Position numbers and translations under genes: made by a program. Shown here piece after piece: positions 56,531 to 63,717 of a DNA stretch of 64,000 bases. Origin of the DNA: Butyricimonas paravirosa (GTDB taxonomy: Bacteria > Bacteroidota > Bacteroidia > Bacteroidales > Marinifilaceae); the NCBI RefSeq assembly GCF_032878955.1, contig NZ_CP043839.1, positions 1,674,001 through 1,738,000 of the forward strand, read 5' to 3'. The notes below the pieces were generated by a model. That model saw nothing but the letters and a program-made list of their open reading frames with translations. It was not told the DNA's origin and did no database searches. The first letter of the stretch is position 1; every line of letters begins with the position of its first letter.

Positions 56531-57205
56531 TTAGTTATCCGATTTTTCTCTTTTTTCTATATAAAAAATTTTCTTTAACAGGTCTATTTCCTCAATATTA
56601 ATGACTTTCCCTCTCTCCGCTTGCCGACGCGCCCGCATTAATCCTTGTAATGCCGTGATAGACTGAGTTCCAACACCTAACTTCACATCAACCATTCCTT
56701 TCATTTCTACCTTACGGGCAAAATCCTCGATCATCATACTCCTGTTCATTTCCTGATCCATCACTTTCACCGGTTTTGATGCGGCATGTATAGCTTGATT
56801 TAGATTGTTTTGGGCATTCAACAAAAAAGTATTCGATTTGTAATCCCCCGTAAGGAAACGCGGCAAGATTAAAACTTCCGACAGTAAAACAGTATCTCGT
56901 ACCATAAAAACCCCCAGTAAGAAATCATTTTCTCTTAAACTGTCCGGAATAACAACTTGCATGGGAGCATAGCCTATATGCGAAAAACGCAAGGTATCCC
57001 CCACTTGTACACTCAATGAAAATCGCCCTTGTTTATCAACCCCTCGAACCTCTTTCCCCAACCGGAAGATTGCTTCCGGTAATGGCCGTATACTGTCCCG
57101 GTCACAAACTACACCCGTGACAAACACATTGCCTTTATCTTGGCTCTGCCCTTGCACTCCCAAGCAAAAGAATATAAAAAAAAATAGAAGGCTAAACTCT
57201 TTCAT
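56531..57205 (-). CDS. Carboxypeptidase-like regulatory-domain protein
   Basis: About 224 residues if the second ATG (57205, MKEFSLLFFFIFFC) is used, which gives a clean signal peptide; the ATG at 57223 adds six residues. After the signal comes a CarboxypepD_reg-like beta-sandwich (about 25-105, VTGVVCDRDSIRPLPEAIFRL), then a region with conserved Met/Arg helices. It overlaps the upstream sigma gene by 14 or 32 bases, so expression is coupled. It probably sits in the periplasm; function unknown. Confidence 0.75.
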   Translation of the reverse strand: MKEFSLLFFFIFFCLGVQGQSQDKGNVFVTGVVCDRDSIRPLPEAIFRLGKEVRGVDKQGRFSLSVQVGDTLRFSHIGYAPMQVVIPDSLRENDFLLGVFMVRDTVLLSEVLILPRFLTGDYKSNTFLLNAQNNLNQAIHAASKPVKVMDQEMNRSMMIEDFARKVEMKGMVDVKLGVGTQSITALQGLMRARRQAERGKVINIEEIDLLKKIFYIEKREKSDN

Positions 57206-57812
57206 TTTCCCGGGCGATTTCACTATTCTGCAAAATGTTCAATAGCAATTCTCTCGCACGGAATAATTGAGCTTTCACGGTTCCTAACGGAATGGCCAGC
57301 TCTTGAGCAATTTCTTCATAAGAATACTCTTCAAAATAACGTAATTCTATCAATTTACGGTAACGCCCTTTCAACATGGCAACTTTTTCCCGCATAAATT
57401 CAGCTCGCTGCTTACGGATCGTTTCCTCTTCCGGATTCAACACGTCTGCCGGTACACTATTGATATACCCGCGATCATCCGGGTTTATATCATCCTTATC
57501 CAAAGAAACAATTTTGGCTTTTTTCTTCCGAATAAAATCAATCGTGTTATTAGAGGCAATTTTGAATAACCACGTACTAAACGCAAACTGAGGCGAATAG
57601 TAATTCAAACTCGTGAAAGCTTTCTCGAAAGCCTCGAACATTAAATCTTCCGCATCAGTTCTGTTATTCACCATCTTCAGTATCATAAAATATACTGAAT
57701 CCTTATACCTCTTAAATAACTCGGCATAAGCCTGTTCATCTCCCGTTATTGCCCTCTTCACGACCTTATAATCATAAAGAGCTTTCTCTGACAAGTTGTT
57801 TGTTAACTCCAT
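57192..57812 (-). CDS. Sigma-70 family RNA polymerase sigma factor (ECF)
   Basis: 206 residues: region 2 about 25-95 (YAELFKRYKDSVYFMILKMV, then FSTWLFKIASNNTIDFIRKKK) and region 4 about 140-195 (RYRKLIELRYFEEYSYEEIAQELAI). No anti-sigma gene is adjacent. The co-transcribed neighbours are the regulatory-domain protein downstream and a membrane glycosyltransferase upstream (10-base overlap), so it may control an envelope function. Confidence 0.93.
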   Translation of the reverse strand: MELTNNLSEKALYDYKVVKRAITGDEQAYAELFKRYKDSVYFMILKMVNNRTDAEDLMFEAFEKAFTSLNYYSPQFAFSTWLFKIASNNTIDFIRKKKAKIVSLDKDDINPDDRGYINSVPADVLNPEEETIRKQRAEFMREKVAMLKGRYRKLIELRYFEEYSYEEIAQELAIPLGTVKAQLFRARELLLNILQNSEIARENERV

Positions 57813-58933
57813 TTCCTCTTGTTAAAAAATGAATATCCATTTTCGTACACTCGATAAACAAAACCGATCGTACTAATAATAAACGAAGTTAGGAATAATT
57901 TTTTTTGTTTCAGACAAATAGCGCAAATATTTAACAAAATTACATCCGTTAAAAATACTGTCAACATGACAAGAAACACGTATATTGGGTAAAAACCTAA
58001 GACAATCAAACAAATAGCTGTCAAATAAAAGAACAAACGCACGATCATATCGCCATCTATCATAATCCTCTCCGTCATTGCCAATCTCATCTTGCTAGCA
58101 TAATAATATGAAACTTCGTTTATTTCTCCTTTTTTGTCACTCTTATCAATTATCACATACGAGTCCGGATCTTTTGTCATCTTTATTGCCCCAAACCTTG
58201 ATAATTCTCTAACCATATCATTATCGTATCCTAAATACGATTGTGAATTCTTCGCGAACCCACGGTTTTCTATATAATACGATTTTCGGTAAGCCATGTT
58301 ACATCCATCCCCAAAAATATATTTTTTATTTTTCACCATGACCATCATTTTTATAAAGCGCAAGAAACGAAACATACGCAAATTTCTCACGTTTTGTTCG
58401 GTGAAATCATAATTTGCAAAACCGACGACAGCCGCCGTATTTTCATCAAAATATGACTCCATGGTCTTCACCCAATACATCGAAGAGGGACGGCAATTAA
58501 TCTCTGAAAACAACAATATATCGTGCTTGGCAGCCAATACACCTATATTTATAGCCAATTTTTTAGTAAATCTGAATTTAGTGTCCGGAAATATTCGCGT
58601 ACACCTCAACTGTGGATAATCTTTCTGTATCTCGGTCAATACATCCTGCGTGTCATCTTCTGAACATTCATCAACCACGATCACCTCAAAATTATCGTAT
58701 GCTTGCATCAAAAAACTCGGTAAATTCCGTCTCAAACACTCTGCGTTATTGTGTGACGTGATGATAACCGACACCCCTTCATGCTCTTGTTTATCCATCG
58801 GTTTTACTTTGCGAGACACGATCACACACCGACGAATAACGTGATAGATATAGGTGAGTGTCAATACAAACAGAAGTATTACCCCATACCTAAAAGCTCC
58901 CAGTTCTCCCCAAAAGACTCTCAAACTCTCCAT
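57803..58933 (-). CDS. Membrane-anchored glycosyltransferase family 2
   Basis: 376 residues: an N-terminal helix about 16-34, a GT2 domain about 53-280 (GVSVIITSHNNAECLRRNL, VVDECSEDDT at 86-95, the acceptor-metal block SEINCRPSS), and two C-terminal membrane helices about 295-345. It resembles inner-membrane glycosyltransferases of envelope glycans. It is not part of the capsule operon and heads a small operon with an ECF sigma factor. Confidence 0.85.
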   Translation of the reverse strand: MESLRVFWGELGAFRYGVILLFVLTLTYIYHVIRRCVIVSRKVKPMDKQEHEGVSVIITSHNNAECLRRNLPSFLMQAYDNFEVIVVDECSEDDTQDVLTEIQKDYPQLRCTRIFPDTKFRFTKKLAINIGVLAAKHDILLFSEINCRPSSMYWVKTMESYFDENTAAVVGFANYDFTEQNVRNLRMFRFLRFIKMMVMVKNKKYIFGDGCNMAYRKSYYIENRGFAKNSQSYLGYDNDMVRELSRFGAIKMTKDPDSYVIIDKSDKKGEINEVSYYYASKMRLAMTERIMIDGDMIVRLFFYLTAICLIVLGFYPIYVFLVMLTVFLTDVILLNICAICLKQKKLFLTSFIISTIGFVYRVYENGYSFFNKRKWS

Positions 58934-59062
58934 ATCATTATATTAACATTCTTTTATCCATAAAAAACAGACAAATATACTTACTTAATGGTGATTTTAA
59001 CGTATTAATTGAACAATTTTGTGTACATTAGTTCGATTTTACTAACATAAAGCAACTACATT

Positions 59063-60253
59063 ATGGGACAACAAAAAAACAGAGGAATTATAGGGATACT
59101 CACCGGCGGAGGAGACGTTCCCGGCCTGAATCCAGCCATCAGAGCGGTAACCATTCGAGCCCTGCGCGAAGGCTATAAAGTTATTGGAATCAAAAGAGGC
59201 TGGGGTGGCCTGATTGACATCGTACGAGATCCACAATATGACAACTCTGGTAATTTTTTTGAATTAACAGAGGAAATCGTGAACAAAGCCGGACGCACTG
59301 GTGGGACTTTCCTGCATACATCCAGAACCAGGGCTTCCCACGTACCTAAAGCAAATGTACCCAAGCATTTACAGGATAAATACTCGGACGACATCAACGA
59401 TCTGACCCCGGAAGTATTAAAGAACTTAGAGTTCATGGGTATCGACTACTTGATCCCGATCGGGGGTGATGACACGTTGAGTTACGCGGTACGCTTGAGC
59501 AAGGAAAGCGTGAAAGTCGTGGCCATACCCAAAACCATGGACAACGACGTTCCCGGAACAGATTACTGTATTGGATTCAGCACCTGCATCACCCGTACGA
59601 TTGCCCTCACGCATGATCTCCGGACATCTGCCGGATCTCACGAACGAATACTGGTTCTGGAAGTCTTCGGACGCTATGCCGGGTTCACGGCAATGCTACC
59701 AACCTTAGCCGGAGCTGCCAACCGTTGTGTGATTCCGGAATACGAATTTAACATCGAACGTCTGACCGAACTACTTTGCGAGGATCGTTTCACGAATCCC
59801 AGCAAATACTCGGTGGTTCTCGTATCCGAAGGAGCCACTTTTTCCGGTGGCAACATGATTTTCCAAAGTGAAGAAACAGACATGTTCGGACATAAAAAGC
59901 TGGGAGGTATCGGAAACATGATCTCTCAACAATTAAAAGAACTTACCCCACAGTTTAATCACGGACAAGTAATCAACACCATCACGCAAAGACTGGGATA
60001 TCTGGTTCGCTGTGGAGATCCGGATGCACTGGATTCCATCGTACCTATGGCATACGGGAACCTTGCTCTGGATTTAATTAACAAAGGATTACACGGCAGG
60101 CTAGTTATCCTAAGAAACGGACGTTATGACAACGCCCCGATCGAGATTGTAACCAGCAGTAAAAAGATCGTGGATGTTCCCAAATTCTATAACACGGAGA
60201 GATTACGTCCCCAATACAACAGTTTCGAATTCATGCCACAGATGATACTATAA
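59063..60253 (+). CDS. pfkA: 6-phosphofructokinase, pyrophosphate-type signature
   Basis: 396 residues of the PFK fold: GILTGGGDVPGLNPAIRAV, IGGDDTLSY at 133-141, and PKTMDND at 156-162. Asp137 and Lys157 replace the two Gly that ATP-PFKs use (E. coli 104 and 124); this Asp/Lys pair is the established mark of PPi-dependent enzymes. So it probably runs fructose-6-phosphate and fructose-1,6-bisphosphate interconversion with PPi, reversibly. It has its own terminator. The pfkA symbol names the family only. Confidence 0.9.
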   Translation: MGQQKNRGIIGILTGGGDVPGLNPAIRAVTIRALREGYKVIGIKRGWGGLIDIVRDPQYDNSGNFFELTEEIVNKAGRTGGTFLHTSRTRASHVPKANVPKHLQDKYSDDINDLTPEVLKNLEFMGIDYLIPIGGDDTLSYAVRLSKESVKVVAIPKTMDNDVPGTDYCIGFSTCITRTIALTHDLRTSAGSHERILVLEVFGRYAGFTAMLPTLAGAANRCVIPEYEFNIERLTELLCEDRFTNPSKYSVVLVSEGATFSGGNMIFQSEETDMFGHKKLGGIGNMISQQLKELTPQFNHGQVINTITQRLGYLVRCGDPDALDSIVPMAYGNLALDLINKGLHGRLVILRNGRYDNAPIEIVTSSKKIVDVPKFYNTERLRPQYNSFEFMPQMIL

Positions 60254-60258
60254 AGATA

Positions 60259-60285
60259 AAGCTCCCGGTTTCCCGGGAGCTTTTC
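60259..60285 (+). terminator. Terminator of the phosphofructokinase gene
   Basis: AAGCTCCCGG and CCGGGAGCTT form a 10-bp perfect stem followed by TTTTCTTT, beginning 5 bases after the stop. Confidence 0.92.
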
Positions 60286-60326
60286 TTTAAGATAAAAGAA
60301 TAGTACTAACTCTTAGTTTTTAGCTT

Positions 60327-60539
60327 TTATCTTGTAGTGTTCAGAGTGGTTGAATCGGGTGTGATACTATCTACCTCCACGACAACTTCCGACTCCTCCA
60401 CGACGGTTCCTACCGGTTCTTGTACTTGTTTCCCCGACTGCACCTTGCTTTTCTGACTATTCCCACAAGAAACAAACATCAAAGTTGCAGCAACCGCCAC
60501 CATGCAAATCCATCCAATTCTTCCAAAAGTTTTCATCAT
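60327..60539 (-). CDS. Small lipoprotein, hypothetical
   Basis: 70 residues from the ATG at 60539 (a TTG two codons upstream is less likely). The signal peptide is MMKTFGRIGWICMVAVAATL with a lipobox FVSC (Cys25), then a Lys/Gln/Ser linker and an acidic Val/Glu/Asp-rich tail. Family unknown. A -7-like TAAATTTG (60550-60543) abuts the start. It lies just downstream of the candidate RNA at 60605-60842 on the same strand. Confidence 0.7.
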   Translation of the reverse strand: MMKTFGRIGWICMVAVAATLMFVSCGNSQKSKVQSGKQVQEPVGTVVEESEVVVEVDSITPDSTTLNTTR

Positions 60540-60604
60540 ATTCAAATTTAGTTTAGCTAGAAATTCAACGTGAAATGATACGTAATCAAGACGGTATAGG
60601 TTAC

Positions 60605-60842
60605 AAAAAGGTGGGTCACCATCACGGCCCCACCAAAGACAATTTAGAATTTTCGAAAATTGTTATGCAAAAACATAACAATAACTTCAAAACAAACGTT
60701 TAACTAACTTTATTAAGAAATGCCTCCGGCTCTTTATTAAATTAGATCCCACTCTGAATTTAACAAAAAAGACGTGCCATGCACACCGGAGGCAATCTCT
60801 TTTGTGCAATACACGTCTTTATAACTTCAATTCGAGTGGGAT
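60605..60842 (-). ncRNA. Candidate structured RNA with a pseudoknot, class unknown
   Basis: Three nested perfect stems pair at 60746-60754 with 60834-60842 (9 bp, ATCCCACTC), 60768-60776 with 60812-60820 (9 bp, AAAGACGTG), and 60780-60785 with 60803-60808 (6 bp). The apical loop 60786-60794 (CCGGAGGCA) is exactly complementary to 60721-60729, making a 9-bp pseudoknot. On the minus strand a promoter TTG-N19-TACATTTG (60876-60847) places the start at the outer stem, and a terminator (GGTGGG/CCCACC, 60610-60634, then TTTTT) ends it. The size is about 240 nt. It does not match tmRNA, RNase P or SRP RNA signatures I know; 6S RNA was considered but lacks such a pseudoknot. Confidence 0.65.
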
Positions 60843-60846
60843 GCTG

Positions 60847-60876
60847 CAAATGTAAGCATTAAATTTCATTTAACAA
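60847..60876 (-). promoter_or_regulatory. Promoter of the structured RNA
   Basis: On the minus strand TTG (60876-60874), a 19-base spacer and TACATTTG (60854-60847) match the Bacteroidetes consensus. The predicted start near 60840 coincides with the first base-paired residues of the RNA. Confidence 0.65.
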
Positions 60877-60895
60877 CATTATTTTTACGAGAGAA

Positions 60896-60927
60896 TTTGG
60901 AAAAAAGAAAATCTCTATATAGCTTTG
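60896..60927 (+). promoter_or_regulatory. Promoter of the trpB2 leader
   Basis: TTTG (60896-60899), a 20-base spacer and TAGCTTTG (60920-60927) match the consensus. Transcription would start near 60933, about 16 bases before the leader peptide ATG. Confidence 0.75.
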
Positions 60928-60948
60928 TCCCTGTAAAAACAAAGAAAC

Positions 60949-61017
60949 ATGATATACAATCAACACATAACCCAAACTTGGTGGTGGCACCTCTTTAAAC
61001 TTCATAGTAAACAATGA
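60949..61017 (+). CDS. Tryptophan leader peptide (TrpL-like), 22 codons
   Basis: This short ORF opens with ATG 16 bases after the predicted transcription start and ends TGA at 61015-61017. Codons 11-13 are TGG TGG TGG (60979-60987), three consecutive Trp codons in a 22-residue peptide (MIYNQHITQT, then WWW, then HLFKLHSKQ). It stands directly before a terminator hairpin and a tryptophan synthase gene, the standard layout of ribosome-mediated attenuation. Low charged tRNA-Trp would stall the ribosome on these codons. Confidence 0.9.
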   Translation: MIYNQHITQTWWWHLFKLHSKQ

Positions 61018-61090
61018 GGTTATGTGATTGTATTGCATAATTAATATAGAGAGAGCCTATTGTTTACGAACAGTAGGCTCTCTTTTTTTT
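60955..61090 (+). promoter_or_regulatory. Trp attenuator (pairing region, antiterminator, terminator)
   Basis: Three pairings are visible. A 15-bp helix with a 3-base bulge joins 60955-60972 to 61018-61032 and encloses the Trp codons. The terminator is a 15-pair stem (61050-61083, one G-U pair, loop TACG) followed by eight T. The antiterminator strand GTAAACAAT (61007-61015) is exactly complementary to ATTGTTTAC (61059-61067) inside the terminator. A ribosome stalled at Trp leaves 61007-61015 free, so the terminator is broken. A ribosome reaching the stop codon covers it, so the terminator forms. The switching logic is inference; the pairings are seen. Confidence 0.88.
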
Positions 61091-61115
61091 ATTCACCTTT
61101 TTAAAATCAAAAATC

Positions 61116-62477
61116 ATGAAACCAATCAAGAAATTTATGCTCACCGAGCAAGAAATGCCAACCCAATGGTATAACATCGTGGCAGACATGCCCAACAAAC
61201 CTCTTCCCCCTCTCCATCCGGGAACAAAACAACCGTTAAAACCGGAAGACCTTTACCCGCTATTTGCCCAAGAATTGGCAAAGCAGGAATTCGCTACCGA
61301 ACGCTACATCGAGATCCCTGATGAAGTCCAGGACTTGTACAAAATATGGAGATCGACCCCTCTCGTACGAGCCTATGCTTTAGAAAAAGCTTTGGATACT
61401 CCTGCCAAAATATACTTCAAAAATGAAGGGACAAGCCCGGCCGGCTCTCATAAACCAAACACGGCCATCGCGCAAGCCTATTACAATTACAAACAAGGCA
61501 TCAAACGCATCACCACAGAAACCGGCGGGGGACAATGGGGTACAGCATTAAGCTTTGCCTGCCAACATTTCGGTCTGGACCTGAAAGTGTTCATGGTAAA
61601 AGTAAGCTACAACCAGAAACCCTATCGCAAATTGATGATGAACACCTGGGGATCAGACGTGATACCGTCACCGAGTAACTTGACGGAGGCCGGAAGAAAA
61701 ATCCTACGGGAATATCCGGATTCGGCCGGTAGCCTAGGTATCGCCATTTCAGAAGCAGTCGAGCTTGCCGCACAAGATCCTCTAACCAATTACTCCCTGG
61801 GGAGCGTGCTAAATCACGTACTATTACATCAAACTATCATCGGCGAGGAAGCACTTCTCCAGATAGAAAAAGCGGGAGATGAACCGGACATCGTGATCGG
61901 GTGTTTCGGGGGAGGTTCAAACTTCGCCGGAATCAGTTTTCCATTCATCCGCAGGAACTTGAAAGAAGGAAAACGTACCCGAGTAATTGCCGTAGAACCA
62001 CAATCCTGTCCGAAATTAACCCGTGGTCAGTTCCAATACGATTTCGGTGATACAGTCGGGTTAACCCCCTTACTTCCCATGTACACGCTGGGACATGATT
62101 TCCAACCCGCAAGTATCCATGCCGGAGGTTTACGCTATCATGGAGCCGGGGTTATCGTCAGTCAATTACTCAAGGACAAGCTGATGGAAGCCGTTGCCAT
62201 TCCGCAACTGGAGACCTTCGAGGCCGGAATATTATTTGCCAAAACCGAAGGGATAATTCCTGCACCTGAATCCACTCATGCCATAGCACAAGCGATTCGG
62301 GAGGCGAAAATTGCCAAAGTCGAAGGGAAAACCAAAACTATCCTGTTCAATCTATCCGGACATGGTATGATTGATCTCTACGCCTACGAACAATACCTTG
62401 GGGGAAATCTCCAGAACTTCGAGCTTTCTGATCAAGAAATAGCTCAATCTCTCGATAAACTAGAGAAAATCATGTGA
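61116..62477 (+). CDS. trpB: Tryptophan synthase beta chain homolog, TrpB2 type
   Basis: 453 residues, longer than TrpB1 because of the extended N-terminus typical of TrpB2 (residues 1-65, with [18 protein letters not shown]). PLP Lys113 lies in GSHKPNTAI, the substrate block is [11 protein letters not shown], and the phosphate-binding loop is [11 protein letters not shown]. It joins indole (or a related acceptor) with serine to give tryptophan. No trpA or other trp genes are linked, so it is a stand-alone gene that may salvage indole. The upstream Trp attenuator supports a real tryptophan-related role. Confidence 0.95.
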   Translation: MKPIKKFMLTEQEMPTQWYNIVADMPNKPLPPLHPGTKQPLKPEDLYPLFAQELAKQEFATERYIEIPDEVQDLYKIWRSTPLVRAYALEKALDTPAKIYFKNEGTSPAGSHKPNTAIAQAYYNYKQGIKRITTETGGGQWGTALSFACQHFGLDLKVFMVKVSYNQKPYRKLMMNTWGSDVIPSPSNLTEAGRKILREYPDSAGSLGIAISEAVELAAQDPLTNYSLGSVLNHVLLHQTIIGEEALLQIEKAGDEPDIVIGCFGGGSNFAGISFPFIRRNLKEGKRTRVIAVEPQSCPKLTRGQFQYDFGDTVGLTPLLPMYTLGHDFQPASIHAGGLRYHGAGVIVSQLLKDKLMEAVAIPQLETFEAGILFAKTEGIIPAPESTHAIAQAIREAKIAKVEGKTKTILFNLSGHGMIDLYAYEQYLGGNLQNFELSDQEIAQSLDKLEKIM

Positions 62478-62486
62478 AGAGCATAG

Positions 62487-62525
62487 CTATCTGATTTTTT
62501 GCTACATTTGCAAAAAATCAGATAG
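62487..62525. promoter_or_regulatory. Perfect 16-bp palindrome with a -7 element in its loop, before prmA
   Basis: CTATCTGATTTTTTGC (62487-62502) and GCAAAAAATCAGATAG (62510-62525) are exact reverse complements around TACATTT; with the next G this loop reads TACATTTG, a -7 consensus. The right arm ends one base before the prmA ATG. It could be an operator overlapping the promoter or an RNA hairpin that hides the start codon. No terminator U-tract follows. Confidence 0.6.
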
Positions 62526-62526
62526 T

Positions 62527-63402
62527 ATGTTTTATACAGAACTCACTTTCCATATCTCCCCTTACGTGGAGGACATTGCAGATGCGATTATTGCCGAACT
62601 CGGCGACCTCGGATACGACAGTTTTTCATACTCGGATGACGGTTTCAAAGCTTACATACCAAGCAAAAACTTCAACGAGGAACAAGTAAAGTCATTAGAA
62701 ATCCTTTCTTTCTTCCAGTCTCTATACACGATCACCTGGGAAAAAGCAGAAATCGAGAACCAAGATTGGAATAAAATTTGGGAAGAAAACTTCACACCTA
62801 TCCTCGTGCAAGACCGGATTCTGGTAAGAGCCGGATTCCATCCCACGATTGAAAACATCGAACACGAAATCATCATTGACCCGAAAATGAGTTTTGGCAC
62901 GGGCCATCATGCCACAACAGCCCTCATGCTCGAAACGATCTTAGACATGAAACCTGATTTCTCCGGCAAAAAAGTCCTTGACATGGGATGTGGCACTGGT
63001 ATTCTATCTATCATGGCCGCACAAGCCGGAGCCCAATCGGTTACCGGCATCGACATTGACGAATGGGCTTACAACAACGCCATGGAAAACATTGCCACCA
63101 ACAACATGAACAATATACGTGTTCTCATCGGGGATGCAACATTACTAAACGGGGTAGAACACTATGACATCATCTTGGCCAATATCAACCGGAATATATT
63201 ATTGAATGATATGCCCGCGTACGTGAAGGTACTCAATGACAACGGTTACCTCATCATGAGCGGATTTTACACCGAAGATCTTCCCGTTATTTGCGAGAAA
63301 GCCGAACTATTGCAACTAACCTATCAATCCAACAAAGTAAAAGACAACTGGACTGCCACGGTTTTCCACAAAAATGACTTTTCGCGGAAAGTTACAGGTT
63401 AG
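62527..63402 (+). CDS. prmA: Ribosomal protein L11 methyltransferase
   Basis: 291 residues: an N-terminal L11-binding domain (about 1-75), a linker with WGKIWEENF-like residues, and a SAM-dependent methyltransferase domain with VLDMGCGTG at 150-158, GIDIDEWA and ANINRNIL. It methylates L11 in the ribosome. The last codons (KVTG and stop) are built from the GTTACAGGTT repeat word, so the repeat has set the C-terminus. Confidence 0.95.
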   Translation: MFYTELTFHISPYVEDIADAIIAELGDLGYDSFSYSDDGFKAYIPSKNFNEEQVKSLEILSFFQSLYTITWEKAEIENQDWNKIWEENFTPILVQDRILVRAGFHPTIENIEHEIIIDPKMSFGTGHHATTALMLETILDMKPDFSGKKVLDMGCGTGILSIMAAQAGAQSVTGIDIDEWAYNNAMENIATNNMNNIRVLIGDATLLNGVEHYDIILANINRNILLNDMPAYVKVLNDNGYLIMSGFYTEDLPVICEKAELLQLTYQSNKVKDNWTATVFHKNDFSRKVTG

Positions 63403-63457
63403 CAGGTTACAGGTTGCAGGTTGTTAAAAAAGAACCTGTAACCATCCAACCTGTAAC
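63391..63457. repeat. Intergenic inverted repeat, GTTACAGGTT word family
   Basis: GTTACAGGTT occurs at 63391-63400 and again in overlapping form to 63415; the opposite-sense AACCTGTAAC occurs at 63433-63442 and 63448-63457. The unit begins inside the end of prmA. A small hairpin (GTGGC/GCCAC, 63465-63477) follows. Confidence 0.7.
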
Positions 63458-63503
63458 TTGTAACGTGGCGTAGCCACATATTTGTTAATATTTTAACAAA
63501 GGC

Positions 63504-63534
63504 TTGCTTTTTCAATTTCAATATGCAATATTTG
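63504..63534 (+). promoter_or_regulatory. Promoter of the aspartate kinase leader
   Basis: TTG (63504-63506), a 20-base spacer and AATATTTG (63527-63534, one mismatch to TAnnTTTG). Transcription would start near 63541, 18 bases before the leader ATG. Confidence 0.55.
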
Positions 63535-63558
63535 CATCGTGAAAAACACAAAAGAAGA

Positions 63559-63624
63559 ATGAGAACAAGATATACTAATAACTATAAACAGATGATGTGC
63601 ATGCAAAGGCTTTTTGCAGGCTAA
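63559..63624 (+). CDS. Leader peptide with Met-Met-Cys-Met, 21 codons
   Basis: ATG at 63559 to TAA at 63622-63624, encoding MRTRYTNNYKQ, then MMCM, then QRLFAG. Codons 12-15 are ATG ATG TGC ATG (63592-63603). It lies directly between a promoter and a terminator hairpin in front of an aspartate kinase gene, as leader peptides of attenuators do. The Met cluster suggests methionine (or Met plus Cys) as the sensed amino acid. It also has two Thr codons, but these are not adjacent. Confidence 0.75.
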   Translation: MRTRYTNNYKQMMCMQRLFAG

Positions 63625-63680
63625 CGCACTGTTGTCAAAAAACTGTCGAAAAAAGCCTGTGTGAATACACGGGCTTTTTT
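63602..63680 (+). promoter_or_regulatory. Attenuator before aspartate kinase
   Basis: The terminator stem pairs AAAAAGCC (63650-63657) and the following bases with 63667-63679 (13 pairs, loop GAAT) and ends in six T. Two leader segments are complementary to its left arm: AGGCTTTTT (63607-63615) with 63650-63658, and CAGGCT (63617-63622) with 63654-63659; the latter overlaps the leader stop codon. A competing small dyad TGCAAA/TTTGCA lies at 63602-63618. A ribosome stalled at the Met codons would leave CAGGCT free to open the terminator. Confidence 0.75.
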
Positions 63681-63717
63681 CATGTAAAGAAATAAATGAT
63701 TTAAAAACAATAAACTT

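Noticed and set aside
60605..60842. tmRNA, RNase P RNA or SRP RNA identity for the structured RNA
   Set aside because: It lacks the tag-peptide reading frame and tRNA-like ends, the GAGGAAAGUCC-type core, and the SRP GGAAGCAGCA-type tip, respectively.
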